The position numbers were made by a program, and so were the translations under genes. From assembly GCF_003797185.1 (NCBI RefSeq), contig NZ_RKMH01000010.1:124001-188000 (forward strand): a DNA stretch of 64,000 bases, given 5' to 3'. The notes beneath the pieces were generated by a model that was not told where the DNA came from, did not search any database, and saw only the letters and a program-made list of their open reading frames with translations. Source of the stretch: Gordonia oryzae (GTDB lineage: Bacteria; Actinomycetota; Actinomycetes; Mycobacteriales; Mycobacteriaceae). Shown piece after piece: positions 17,298 to 26,244 of the stretch (position 1 is the first letter of the stretch; every line of letters begins with the position of its first letter).

Positions 17298-18272
17298 ATG
17301 ACCACACAAGACGCCGCGGCACTCGGCGATTCAGGGCCACTCGGTAATTCAGCGGCACTCGGCGATTCACCACTGGCGCACGACAGCGCCCTCGAGGCCA
17401 ACCTCGCCGCTCCCGCCCCGGATACCGAATTCCTGCCGCGCGCGGCGCGGATGTCGCGGGCCGAGCTCGACGCCCTGCCCGCGGCGAACATGGAGATGCT
17501 GGGCATCGCGACGCTGGCCGGTCCGGCCAACGTGATCATGCAGCTGGCGCTGCCGGCCGTCGGCTACGGCGTCTACGAGAGCCGGGTGGATTCGGGCAAC
17601 CTGTTCAAGCATCCGGTCAAGCGCACCCGCACCACGCTCGCCTACCTCGCGGTCGCGGCCAGCGGCGATCCCACGGTGCGCAAGGCCTATCGCCGCGCGG
17701 TCGGACGCTCGCACGCCAAGGTGCGCTCCACACCCGAGAGTCCGGTGAAGTACAACGCCTTCGATCCCGAACTGCAGCTGTGGGTGGCGGCCTGCCTCTA
17801 CAAGGGCTGGGAGGACGTGCAGCGCATCTTCGGTGACCCCGACGCGATCACCGAACAGGCCTACCAGGCCGGTGCCGTCATGGGCACCACCCTGCAGATG
17901 CCCCGAGAAATGTGGCCGGCGACCCGCGCCGACTTCGACGAGTACTGGAACGGCATGATCGACCGGCTCGAGATCGATCCGGTCATCGGCGAGCACCTCA
18001 TGTCGATCGCTCGCATGGAGTTCGCCCACCCGATCGTCTCCCGGCTGTTCGGGTGGCATTCGGAGATCTTCACCCTCGGCTTCTTGCCCGAGGGCTTCCG
18101 CGCCGCCATGGGCATCGAGATGAAGCCGTGGCAGCAGCAATTCTTCGACGTGCACAACGCGATTGCCCGCTCGATCATCCAACGCCTGCCGAAGCCGTTG
18201 CGCGCCTTCCCGTTCAACCTGCTGCTCGCCGACGTGAAGTGGCGGATACGGACCAAGCGCCCACTCGTCTGA
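17298..18272 (+). CDS. MpaB-family oxygenase (DUF2236)
   Basis: This 324-residue protein matches the MpaB/rubber-oxygenase-like DUF2236 family of haem b proteins. A long central helical region carries the RTRTTLAYLAVAASGD segment and the internal histidine in VGRSHAKV, candidates for haem contacts. The ATG is preceded by GGAGG seven bases upstream. Residues 8-25 are a threefold six-residue repeat (see repeat entry), which is not part of the family. It diverges from two TetR genes. Substrate is unknown; relatives act on polyisoprenes or lipids. Confidence 0.85.
   Translation: MTTQDAAALGDSGPLGNSAALGDSPLAHDSALEANLAAPAPDTEFLPRAARMSRAELDALPAANMEMLGIATLAGPANVIMQLALPAVGYGVYESRVDSGNLFKHPVKRTRTTLAYLAVAASGDPTVRKAYRRAVGRSHAKVRSTPESPVKYNAFDPELQLWVAACLYKGWEDVQRIFGDPDAITEQAYQAGAVMGTTLQMPREMWPATRADFDEYWNGMIDRLEIDPVIGEHLMSIARMEFAHPIVSRLFGWHSEIFTLGFLPEGFRAAMGIEMKPWQQQFFDVHNAIARSIIQRLPKPLRAFPFNLLLADVKWRIRTKRPLV
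17319..17372 (+). repeat. Three tandem 18-bp repeats at the start of the MpaB gene
   Basis: Three imperfect copies of an 18-base unit (GCACTCGGCGATTCAGGG and variants) encode ALGDSG, PLGNSA and ALGDSP. They keep the reading frame, so copy-number changes would alter only the length of the N-terminal tail. Confidence 0.8.
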
Positions 18273-18286
18273 GATTGTGGGCGGGG

Positions 18287-19570
18287 TCAGATCCGTCGCA
18301 GCGCGTCGGCACTCGCCTCCTCGACCGAGGTGAGCCCCGCCAGCCCGAGCGTGAGATCCAGCTCGGCGATGATGTTGGCCACCACGTCACGAGCACCGTC
18401 GGCGCCGCCGATCGCCAACCCGTACATGTGCGGACGACCGATGCACACCGCGTCAGCGCCGAGGGCCAGCGCCTTGAACGCGTCTGCACCGGTGTAGATC
18501 CCGGAGTCGACGAGGACCTTGCACCGCCCGTCGACGACCGGTGCGATGTCGGTGAGCGCGTCGAGCGAGCTGATCTCGCCGTCGATCTGGCGGCCACCAT
18601 GATTGGACACGATGACGCCGTCGACACCCGCGTCGACGGCGGCGCGGGCGTCGTCGGGGTGTAGTACTCCCTTGAGGACGATCGGCAACGACGTCCGCTC
18701 ACGCAGGGAGCCGATCTCGGTCCAGCTCAGCGACGGACGCGAGTAGATGTCGAGGAAGGTCTGCACACCCACGCGCGGCTCGGGCCGGATCAGGTTTCGC
18801 AGCAACGTTCCCGGCGTGTTGCGGGCAATGGAGAACAGGGTCTTCAGGGCGCCGAGGGAGATCTCGGGTTTCTCGCCGGGCGCACCCCCGGCGCGGCCTG
18901 CGACGATCTCGGTGAACCGCGGATCGGAGGTGTACTGGGCGATGCCCTCACCCTGGGCGAAGGGCAGCGACCCACGGTTGAGGTCCTGGGGTCGCCACCC
19001 GAGCATCGTGGTGTCGAGGGTGACGGCGACGGCCTGGGCGCCGGCGTTCTCGGCGCGGCGCAACAGCGAGTCGACGAGATCGTCGTCGGTGGACCAGTAC
19101 AGCTGAAACCAGCGTGGCGCACCGGATTTCACACGATCCATCTCCGCGGCCACCCGTTCCATCGGCACACTGCCCTGATTGGAGAAGATGTAGGGCACAC
19201 CGAGTTCGGCGGCCGCGTGCCCGATGTGGACGTCGGCGTCACGCATGGCCAGCCCACCCGCTCCGACGGGCGCGAACAGGATCGGCGCGGGGAGCCGGGC
19301 ACCGAACAGTTCGGTCTCGAGGCTGCGCCGCGACACATCGCGCAGCACGCGCGGCACGATCGCCCACCGATCCAGGGCCGCCCGGTTGGCCGCCATCGTC
19401 CGCCCCTCCCCCGCACCACCGGCGATGTAGGCCCACGCCCGCTCCGACATCGCCTTGCGGGCACGGCGTTCGAGTTCGGCGAAATCGGTGGGCACCGTGG
19501 GACGCCGGTCGTGAATGCCCGCGGTGTAGATGTCGTTCTGGCGGATACGTCCCCACCCCGGCGTGGTCAT
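18287..19570 (-). CDS. FMN-dependent 2-hydroxyacid oxidase / lactate 2-monooxygenase
   Basis: This 427-residue TIM-barrel enzyme oxidises an L-2-hydroxy acid such as lactate. Visible are the FMN phosphate region and substrate motif VLKGVLHPDDARAAVDAGVDG, catalytic histidine-arginine motif VSNHGGRQID, and the glycine-rich VLVDSGIYTGADAFKALALGA. The ATG has GAGGAGG five bases upstream. It is wider than glycolate oxidase (about 370 residues), which fits lactate 2-monooxygenase; whether it releases acetate or pyruvate cannot be told. It converges with the MpaB gene (14 bp). Confidence 0.88.
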   Translation of the reverse strand: MTTPGWGRIRQNDIYTAGIHDRRPTVPTDFAELERRARKAMSERAWAYIAGGAGEGRTMAANRAALDRWAIVPRVLRDVSRRSLETELFGARLPAPILFAPVGAGGLAMRDADVHIGHAAAELGVPYIFSNQGSVPMERVAAEMDRVKSGAPRWFQLYWSTDDDLVDSLLRRAENAGAQAVAVTLDTTMLGWRPQDLNRGSLPFAQGEGIAQYTSDPRFTEIVAGRAGGAPGEKPEISLGALKTLFSIARNTPGTLLRNLIRPEPRVGVQTFLDIYSRPSLSWTEIGSLRERTSLPIVLKGVLHPDDARAAVDAGVDGVIVSNHGGRQIDGEISSLDALTDIAPVVDGRCKVLVDSGIYTGADAFKALALGADAVCIGRPHMYGLAIGGADGARDVVANIIAELDLTLGLAGLTSVEEASADALRRI

Positions 19571-19640
19571 CGCGGCCTCCTCGTGTCGCCAGCCCGTGCA
19601 ACGTCGGTCGTCGGGCATCGCAGTCGAAGATACGCACCGC

Positions 19641-20153
19641 TCACACGGCGAGGCTGTGTGCGGTCCGGCCGTGGGCGAGCACGCGCTTGCGCGCCACGAG
19701 CCCCTGCACCCCGAGGCTGATGCCGAGGAACACCAGGATCGTCGCGCTCTCGAGCCCACCGAGGCTGCCCCGTGGCTCACCGAAGGCCGTCGGGCCGAAC
19801 ACCGCGATGGCCAGGTGGGCGCCGATGGCAACGAACCACAGCACGATGGTCACCGCATTACCCCGTCGCACCATCACCCCCGCGGCGTTGCGGTAGATGT
19901 GCATCGTGTAGCCGCGCGGAACGGCGATGAGCGCGGCCACGACGAACCCGAGCAGGGTCGAGACGACCTCACCAACCGCCACCTGCGACACGTGTTGCAG
20001 GTAGTTCACGGTGCTGATGACACCGATCACCAGCAGGATCGCCGGAAGTTTGAGCGGGTTGTCCTTGATCGGCCGCTCGATCAGTTGTCGGTAGAAGATG
20101 TAGCCGAGAACGATGACGCCGATCGCGATGGGCAAAGCTGTGTTTGTTGTCAT
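19641..20153 (-). CDS. Small integral membrane protein, possibly CcdC/DUF1453-like
   Basis: This 170-residue protein has five hydrophobic segments, with an IYRNAAGVMVRRGN loop between the third and fourth that resembles the CcdC/DUF1453 pattern. It begins at ATG 20153 and diverges from the histidine kinase gene with 111 bp between, a pairing that suggests it is a target of, or accessory to, the two-component system. No catalytic residues are evident. The family name is tentative. Confidence 0.7.
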   Translation of the reverse strand: MTTNTALPIAIGVIVLGYIFYRQLIERPIKDNPLKLPAILLVIGVISTVNYLQHVSQVAVGEVVSTLLGFVVAALIAVPRGYTMHIYRNAAGVMVRRGNAVTIVLWFVAIGAHLAIAVFGPTAFGEPRGSLGGLESATILVFLGISLGVQGLVARKRVLAHGRTAHSLAV

Positions 20154-20264
20154 GCCTTCACTCTGGCGAACTCTCGCGACGAGGTCGTCCACCCCCGGGT
20201 GGATTCCGGGTTGATCTCCACGCGTGCGACTCGGCGAGCGGGCACACTCTCGATACGGTAAGTC

Positions 20265-21422
20265 GTGCCCAGGATTGCGCGTGTTCTCAACCCCGGACGG
20301 GCGAGCCCCGACATCCTTGCGGTGCGGTATGTGGTTTGCGCGCTGGTGATCGTCTCGGCAGTACTCGACACGACATCGGTGCCACCGTGGCGCGCAGCGC
20401 CGGGCTGGATTGCCACCGCGGTCCTGGTGGTCTGCCTGGTGCGTGGGGGCATGCATCCCACGGCCGAGCCGCGCTTTCTCCCCTCCACCTCACTCGGCGA
20501 CTCGGCGATCGTCATCGGGGCCACCTCGATCGTCGGCGTCGCCTTCGCCGGGGGCGCGACCCTGTGGGTTCCCCAGCTCGGGGTGGCCGCGTCCGCGCTC
20601 GCGCCCGTTGTCCTCACCATGACCGCCGCCCTGGCCGCCGTCCCGATGCTCGCACTGACGGTCCACTGGTGGCAACTACCTCACTCCGGCCAGACGCTGG
20701 CGATCAACCTGATGGTCGCCGTGGTGGTGTTCGGCTGGGTGCATCTTCGGCGCTATCGGCGCGAGGTCGCCGAAGTCGCTGCGGCACAACGGGAGATCAT
20801 CGATTCCGAGCGCGCGCGTGCCGTCGAGGCGGAGAACCGTCGGGTGCTCGCCGCCCAACTCCACGACGTACTCGCCCACACCTTGTCCGGGTTGATCATC
20901 ACCCTGCAGGGCGCGGCGCTCGTCGCCCGACGCGAGGGCGTTTCGGCCGAACTCGCCGAAAAGCTGGACACCGCAACAACCTTGGCGAAAGATGGCCTGG
21001 GTGAGGCCCGAGAAGCGGTCCGATCGTTGCGCGACGGGCCCGCTGCGGGCGCCGCACCGTTGAGCGCTTGGCTGGAGCCGACCCTGAAACGCCTCGGTAC
21101 AGCAACCGGATTGCAGGTGGCGGTCGCGGGTTCGCCCGACGATCTCAACACCGGATGGGCCGCAATCGCTCGATCGGTGGTGATGGAGGGGCTGACCAAC
21201 TCGTTACGCCACGCCGCGGGCGCACCGGTGCGCATCGAGTTCGGACCCGAGGGCCTCCGGATGCTCTCCGTCGGCGATCCCGACGGGTTCACCGATCGCG
21301 AACACGACAGCGGCGGATACGGTTTGGCCGGTCTCGCCGAACGGGTCGCGGCGGCCGGCGGTAGGCTGACCCACGGCCCGTGCGAGGAAGGTTTCGAGCT
21401 CATCATGGCGGTGACGACGTGA
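20265..21422 (+). CDS. NarL-class sensor histidine kinase
   Basis: This 385-residue kinase has four or five membrane helices in its first 160 residues, then a HisKA_3 dimerisation domain with phosphoacceptor H200 (AAQLHDVLAHTLSGL). The ATPase domain has an N-box (VMEGLTNSLRHA) and a G-box (GGYGLAGLAERVAAAGG). Only short loops lie outside the membrane, so it probably senses a membrane-embedded signal. GTG 20265 is the start. The response regulator gene follows after 10 bp. Confidence 0.9.
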   Translation: MPRIARVLNPGRASPDILAVRYVVCALVIVSAVLDTTSVPPWRAAPGWIATAVLVVCLVRGGMHPTAEPRFLPSTSLGDSAIVIGATSIVGVAFAGGATLWVPQLGVAASALAPVVLTMTAALAAVPMLALTVHWWQLPHSGQTLAINLMVAVVVFGWVHLRRYRREVAEVAAAQREIIDSERARAVEAENRRVLAAQLHDVLAHTLSGLIITLQGAALVARREGVSAELAEKLDTATTLAKDGLGEAREAVRSLRDGPAAGAAPLSAWLEPTLKRLGTATGLQVAVAGSPDDLNTGWAAIARSVVMEGLTNSLRHAAGAPVRIEFGPEGLRMLSVGDPDGFTDREHDSGGYGLAGLAERVAAAGGRLTHGPCEEGFELIMAVTT

Positions 21423-21432
21423 GGGTGATGAC

Positions 21433-22074
21433 GTGACGGTGACGGTGGTCATTGCCGACGATCAGACCGTGGTGCGCGAGGGCCTGCGGTCGATGCTCTC
21501 GCTGTTCGACACCATCGATGTCCTCGGGGTGGCGGCCTCGGCCGAATCGGCCCTCGACCTCGTCGCCGAGACCGACCCCGACGTACTGCTCACCGATCTC
21601 CGCATGCCCGGCATCGGTGGCGTCGAGGGAATACGACGGCTACGCGCCGACGGATCACGCACTGCCGCAGTCGCATTGACGACCTACGACGACGACACCA
21701 CGATCGTCGAGGCCCTCGACGCCGGGGCCGTCGGCTTCCTCAACAAGGACGCCGATCCCGAGGCCATCGAGGCGGCGGTGCTCGCCGCGGCCGGCGGTCG
21801 GTCGATGCTCGACGAGAAGGCGTTGCGCGCGGTCTTGGCCCACGAGCGATCGGCAGCGCCGGCAGCACCGACCGAGGCGCCCGACGGCCTTACCGAGCGC
21901 GAGGTGCAGGTGCTCGGTCTGATCGCACAGGCGATGTCAAATCAACAGATCGCCGCGCACCTCGTCGTCGGCGTGAGCACCGTCAAGACCCACGTCAATC
22001 ACCTGCTCGCCAAGACCGCGTGCCGCGACCGTGCGGCGCTGGTGGCCTACGCGTATCGGCACGGCCTGGTCTGA
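21433..22074 (+). CDS. NarL/FixJ-family response regulator
   Basis: This 213-residue partner of the preceding kinase has an acidic pocket at D9/D10, a phosphoacceptor D55 (VLLTDLRMPG) and a lysine in GFLNKDADPEA. A LuxR-type helix-turn-helix lies at about 148-205 (LTEREVQVLGLIAQAMSNQ, then STVKTHVNHLLAK). The GTG start is used because the ATG six bases earlier runs into a stop. A nested inverted repeat follows the stop codon. Confidence 0.92.
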   Translation: MTVTVVIADDQTVVREGLRSMLSLFDTIDVLGVAASAESALDLVAETDPDVLLTDLRMPGIGGVEGIRRLRADGSRTAAVALTTYDDDTTIVEALDAGAVGFLNKDADPEAIEAAVLAAAGGRSMLDEKALRAVLAHERSAAPAAPTEAPDGLTEREVQVLGLIAQAMSNQQIAAHLVVGVSTVKTHVNHLLAKTACRDRAALVAYAYRHGLV

Positions 22075-22109
22075 GCCCGCGAGGCGCTGCGAATCTGTGC
22101 CGACTTCGG

Positions 22110-22156
22110 GTTTGTGTGTCCTGCAGGACACACATCGCCGAGGTCGACACACAAAC
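22110..22156. terminator. Nested inverted repeats between convergent genes
   Basis: A perfect 22-bp palindrome spans 22113-22134, centred on CTGCAG. Its left arm is also part of GTTTGTGTGTC (22110-22120), which can instead pair with GACACACAAAC (22146-22156). Two mutually exclusive hairpins therefore exist between the response regulator and the lysE gene. A bidirectional terminator is the simplest reading. Confidence 0.55.
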
Positions 22157-22173
22157 GCACCGGTGTCGATGCC

Positions 22174-22794
22174 CTACGCCGACCCCACCAGCGCAGCGCC
22201 CATGCCGATCATGACCACGGCGACGACGGCGTCGAGGATGCGCCATGCGACGGGTGTGGCGAAAATCGGTGCCATGCGGCGACCGCCGCCGCCCAGGAGT
22301 GAGAACCAGATCAGGCTCGCACAGCAGGCGCCGATTGCGAAGAACCACTTGCCATTTCCATGACTGTTGGCGATGGCACCCATCGTGAGCACGGTGTCGA
22401 GATAGACGTGTGGATTGAGCCAGGTGAGGGCTAACGCCGTGCCTACGGCCGCCCAGCGGCTCGCCGTGGCGACCTCACCGGCGTTCTCCACAATCGCCTC
22501 CCGACTGGCCAGGCAGCGTCGGGCGGCCATCACCCCGAGCACGATCACATAGGCCCCGCCGAGGTACTTGGCCGCGGTCACCACGCTCGGGTGGGCGCTC
22601 ACTAGTGCGCCGAGGCCGGCCACCCCCGCGGTGATCAGCACGACGTCGGAGATCGCGCAGACCGCCACCACCGGGGCCACATGGACACGTCGCACCCCTT
22701 GCTGCAGGACGAAGATGTTCTGCGGTCCGATGGCGATGATCAGCCCGGCGCCGGTCAGCAGTCCGGCCAGTGCCGGCAGCAGGAATGCGTTCAT
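22174..22794 (-). CDS. lysE: LysE/ArgO-family amino-acid exporter
   Basis: This 206-residue membrane protein has six hydrophobic segments and the family opening GAGLIIAIGPQNIFVLQQGVRR. The loop ALTWLNPHVYLDTVLTMG is also typical of basic amino-acid exporters. It diverges from a LysR regulator of the LysG/ArgP type, the arrangement known from Corynebacterium, which supports export of lysine or arginine. ATG 22794 is chosen because it begins the first membrane helix. Confidence 0.92.
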   Translation of the reverse strand: MNAFLLPALAGLLTGAGLIIAIGPQNIFVLQQGVRRVHVAPVVAVCAISDVVLITAGVAGLGALVSAHPSVVTAAKYLGGAYVIVLGVMAARRCLASREAIVENAGEVATASRWAAVGTALALTWLNPHVYLDTVLTMGAIANSHGNGKWFFAIGACCASLIWFSLLGGGGRRMAPIFATPVAWRILDAVVAVVMIGMGAALVGSA

Positions 22795-22866
22795 GACTTC
22801 GACGCTAGGATCGCGCCAATCCGAAGGCCAGCAAATGTTTCTCATGAATCATTAGAATGACTTCAT

Positions 22867-23784
22867 ATGAATCTCAGTCAGGACGGCCTACATACGCTGG
22901 CGACCGTGTTGCGTGCGGGCACTTTCGAGGCCGCGGCGGCACAGTTGCACGTCACGCCGTCGGCGATCAGCCAGCGCATCAAGGCCATGGAGCACTCCGT
23001 CGGTCGGGTGCTGGTCCAGCGCACCAAACCGGTGCGGGCAACGCGCGACGGGGAGGTGCTGCTCCGTCTGGCCGAACAGTGGGAACTCCTGGCCACCGAG
23101 GCGCACCTGGAGCTGGCGGGAGCCACCTCCGGCGCGCACGACGCCGACAAGTCCCTCGTGCATCTGCCGATCGCGGCCAACGCCGATTCACTGGCCACAT
23201 GGCTGCTGCCCGCACTGGCCCGGTTCCACCACGGCCACCCGGCCGCCGTCGAAGTGATCCGCGACGACGAGAGCCGCAACGCCGAGCATCTGCGCAGCGG
23301 TGAGGTCTTGGGAGCCATCAGCTCCGTCCCGGACCGCATCCGCGGCTGCCGGATGCAGATGCTCGGCGTCATGCGCTACATCCCCGTCGCCACCCCGGAC
23401 TACCTGGCCCGATGGATGCCGGACGGCCCGACGGAGGCCGCGCTGGCCCGGGCGCCGATGGTGCAGTACGACCGCAGCGACACATTGCAGCGCGAAGTAT
23501 TGCGCATGCTCAGTCCAGCACCCGCCGATCCGCCTGCGGTCTACATCCCGGCCTCCAGCGAGTACCACCGAGCGGTCGAATACGGGATGGGTTGGGGCGC
23601 GGTCCCGCGGGTGCAAATCACCGACGCGCTCGACGCGGGTCGCCTGGTCACCTTCACCGACCGGCGCGTCGATGTCCCGCTCTACTGGCAGTACTGGACA
23701 CTCGCCTCGCCCCTGCTCTCGGCGCTGACGCACGCGATCGTGGAGGCCGCCGCGGAGTTCCTCGGCGCAGCGGATCAGTCCTGA
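22867..23784 (+). CDS. lysG: LysR-family activator LysG/ArgP
   Basis: This 305-residue LysR protein has its helix-turn-helix at residues 5-60 (TLATVLRAGTFEAAAAQLHVTPSAISQRIKAMEHSVGRVLV), the ArgP/IciA pattern, followed by a ligand domain. It diverges from lysE, which it is expected to activate when lysine or arginine accumulates. The 72-bp intergenic region is AT-rich near lysG and is the likely binding site. The 3' end overlaps the convergent MFS gene by 10 bp. Confidence 0.92.
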   Translation: MNLSQDGLHTLATVLRAGTFEAAAAQLHVTPSAISQRIKAMEHSVGRVLVQRTKPVRATRDGEVLLRLAEQWELLATEAHLELAGATSGAHDADKSLVHLPIAANADSLATWLLPALARFHHGHPAAVEVIRDDESRNAEHLRSGEVLGAISSVPDRIRGCRMQMLGVMRYIPVATPDYLARWMPDGPTEAALARAPMVQYDRSDTLQREVLRMLSPAPADPPAVYIPASSEYHRAVEYGMGWGAVPRVQITDALDAGRLVTFTDRRVDVPLYWQYWTLASPLLSALTHAIVEAAAEFLGAADQS

Positions 23785-25139
23785 TCGGACACCCCGGCGC
23801 GCTGGGCGTCGACATACGCCGACGCCGACATCTCCTCGTGCATCACCGCGATGGCCGGCCCGGGGGACGAGAAATCGAGCGGGTGATCAATCTCGTCACG
23901 CCACAGGCGTGCCGCGACGTAGAAGACCACCGCAAAGGGCGCCGGCGCCAGCCCGCACACCACGAATGTCGCGGTGAGTCCGATCGCGTGGCTGACCGGG
24001 GCCGCCAACGCCATCGACACTGGCATCAGCACCACCGAGACGAAGAAGTCCAGGCTGGCCACCCGACCCAACAGTGCCGGCGGGACGCGGCGCTGTAACA
24101 GCGTGCCCCACAACACCATCGGCCCGTCGAACAGCACACCCATGATGAATCCGGCAACGATGAACACCCAGGTGTGCCCGGCAACACCCATGAGCACCAA
24201 CGGAATCGACGACCAACCCCACAGCCCGAACATCAACGTGAGGTATCGCCGCGGCATCGGGATCGAGGCGAACACCAGCGAGCTGAGCGCGGCGCCCGCA
24301 CCGAAGGCCGCGAGCACCAGTGAGTGGTCACCGGCACCGCCGTGTACCCGCTCCTGCAATGCGAACGGGATGAGTACCTCGATCGGCCCCATCGTCGCGA
24401 GCACGAGAATCGTCGCGAAGAACAGCGTCGACCACAACCACGGGGTGCGCCACAGGTAGGCGAATCCCTCGGCCAGATCGGTGACCATCGAGGCAACCGC
24501 GGGACCGCGCAAAGCATTCGGGTCACGACGCAACGGTGCCGGCCGCATCCGCAGGTAACACAAGGCCGAACCCACGCTGGCCGCTGCCGCGACCAGCGCC
24601 GCCTGGGCGGGGGCGGCGGCAGCGATCACCACTCCGGCGATCATCGGGCCGGCCGCCTGGAACAGCACCGGCCGGATGATGCCCTCGATGCCGTTGGCGG
24701 CCTGGAGTTCATCGGCGGCGACGATCCCCGGCAACAACGCCGAGTATGCGGGGTAGTACATGCCCGTGGTGATCCCGCCTACGACGGCCGCCGCCGCCAC
24801 GACGGGCATCGTCAGGACCCCGCCGATCCCGCAGAACGCCACGATCGCGAAGACCGCCATCTTGACGACCTCGAGCCCGACGATGATGGAGCGCTGGGAC
24901 ACGCGGTCGGCGAGCACCCCGCCGGCCAGCGTCGAGATGACCATGCCGACCGCGGCCAAGCCGGTCGCCAGCGACACCTGGCCCGGTCCCCCGCCGAGAC
25001 CGATGACCTGCCACACCAGCGTGATCGTCCACACGCCGTCGGAAAACAACGCGAACATCAGGCCCGTTGCCAGCAACCGGTACTGACCACCGCCGAAGGG
25101 ACGCAGCGCGCGCGGCAGTGTGGACGTCGAGGAACTCAC
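23775..25139 (-). CDS. Major facilitator superfamily exporter (EntS-like)
   Basis: This 454-residue transporter has about twelve membrane helices and the MFS loop 2-3 motif GGVLADRVSQRS. The N-terminus (RPFGGGQYRLLATGLMFALFSDGVWTI) resembles the MFS-3 group that contains enterobactin and macrolide exporters. The start is GTG 25139. Substrate cannot be inferred from its neighbours. The C-terminal 35 residues are hydrophilic. Confidence 0.87.
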   Translation of the reverse strand: MSSSTSTLPRALRPFGGGQYRLLATGLMFALFSDGVWTITLVWQVIGLGGGPGQVSLATGLAAVGMVISTLAGGVLADRVSQRSIIVGLEVVKMAVFAIVAFCGIGGVLTMPVVAAAAVVGGITTGMYYPAYSALLPGIVAADELQAANGIEGIIRPVLFQAAGPMIAGVVIAAAAPAQAALVAAAASVGSALCYLRMRPAPLRRDPNALRGPAVASMVTDLAEGFAYLWRTPWLWSTLFFATILVLATMGPIEVLIPFALQERVHGGAGDHSLVLAAFGAGAALSSLVFASIPMPRRYLTLMFGLWGWSSIPLVLMGVAGHTWVFIVAGFIMGVLFDGPMVLWGTLLQRRVPPALLGRVASLDFFVSVVLMPVSMALAAPVSHAIGLTATFVVCGLAPAPFAVVFYVAARLWRDEIDHPLDFSSPGPAIAVMHEEMSASAYVDAQRAGVSDQD

Positions 25140-25197
25140 CTCACGAGCGTGCCCGACACCAGTCCTCGGCGGCCACCCATTTTTCGTGGCAAGCGGC

Positions 25198-26178
25198 TCA
25201 GCTCGCGCGGCGTGAGGTCTTCTTTGCCGCGGACTTCGGCTCGTCGGCGGATTCTGACGACGCCGCCTTTTTTGCCGGCGCCTTCTTCACTGGGGCCTTC
25301 TTGGCGGCCGCCGGCTTCGCCGGAGCCTTCTTGGCGGCCTTCGTCGCCGACGTCCTCGATGAGTCGGCGGCGGCGGACTCCTCGCCCGGCCCGCGGTCCT
25401 TCACCGATGCCCGCAGCGCGGCGAGTAGGTCGGCGACCTCGGAGTCCTCGTCCTCGGCGGAATCCTCCTCGGTTTCCGGGAATGCCTCGGAGCCATCGGA
25501 TTTCGCGTCGATGAGCTTTGCCAGCTCTTCCTGGTAGGTGTCGGAGAACTCGCCTGGGTCGTAGTCCTGCGCCATCGAGTCGATCAACGAGGACGCCATC
25601 GCCAGTTCCTGGTCCCGGATCTCGACGTCGTCGTCGAGGAACCCGAAATCGGGCTTGCGAACCTCATCGGGCCACAACAGCGTCTGCAGCGTCATCACGC
25701 CGGGCTCGATGACTCGCAACGCCGCCATCCGGGTCCGGCTGCGCAACGTGAATGACGCGATGGCGAGCCGGTCGGTCTCCAGCAGAGCCCGCGCGAGCAA
25801 CACGTAGGCCTTCGGTGACTTGGACGACGGTTCGAGATAGTAGGGCTTGTCGAAGTAGATCGGATCGACCTGGTCGACCGGCACGAATTCCAGAATCGAG
25901 ATCTCCGGACTCTTCTGCACCGGCAGGGACGCGAGATCATCTTTGGTGAGGATCACCGTGTCGCCCGTCGAGGATTCGTAGGCGTTGGCGATGTCGGAGA
26001 ACTCGACCTCGGTGTCGGTACCCTCCCGGACCCGTCGATAGCGGATACGGGTGCCATCGGAGGAGTCGACCTGATAGGACTTCCGATCGTGGCTTTCCGT
26101 GGCCGAATAGACCTTGACCGGCACGTTGACCAGACCAAAGCTCAAATCGCCCTTCCAGATCGAGCGCATGGTCGCCAT
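25198..26178 (-). CDS. ku: Non-homologous end-joining protein Ku
   Basis: This 326-residue protein forms the ring homodimer that caps double-strand breaks and recruits LigD. The core (1-260) opens with SIWKGDLSFGLVNVPVKVYSATE and contains the YYLEPSSKSPKAYVLLARAL stretch. The C-terminal 60 residues are an extended alanine-lysine tail with KKAP/KKAA repeats, as in mycobacterial Ku; this kind of tail gives extra DNA binding. It diverges from ligD 66 bp away. Two close ATG codons (26178, 26169) are possible starts. Confidence 0.95.
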   Translation of the reverse strand: MATMRSIWKGDLSFGLVNVPVKVYSATESHDRKSYQVDSSDGTRIRYRRVREGTDTEVEFSDIANAYESSTGDTVILTKDDLASLPVQKSPEISILEFVPVDQVDPIYFDKPYYLEPSSKSPKAYVLLARALLETDRLAIASFTLRSRTRMAALRVIEPGVMTLQTLLWPDEVRKPDFGFLDDDVEIRDQELAMASSLIDSMAQDYDPGEFSDTYQEELAKLIDAKSDGSEAFPETEEDSAEDEDSEVADLLAALRASVKDRGPGEESAAADSSRTSATKAAKKAPAKPAAAKKAPVKKAPAKKAASSESADEPKSAAKKTSRRAS

Positions 26179-26244
26179 TGTGCCATCCTCACCCTGTCTC
26201 TGCGGGTCCCACGTCCATCTTCCAGGACGTGGCAGGCTTGAACC

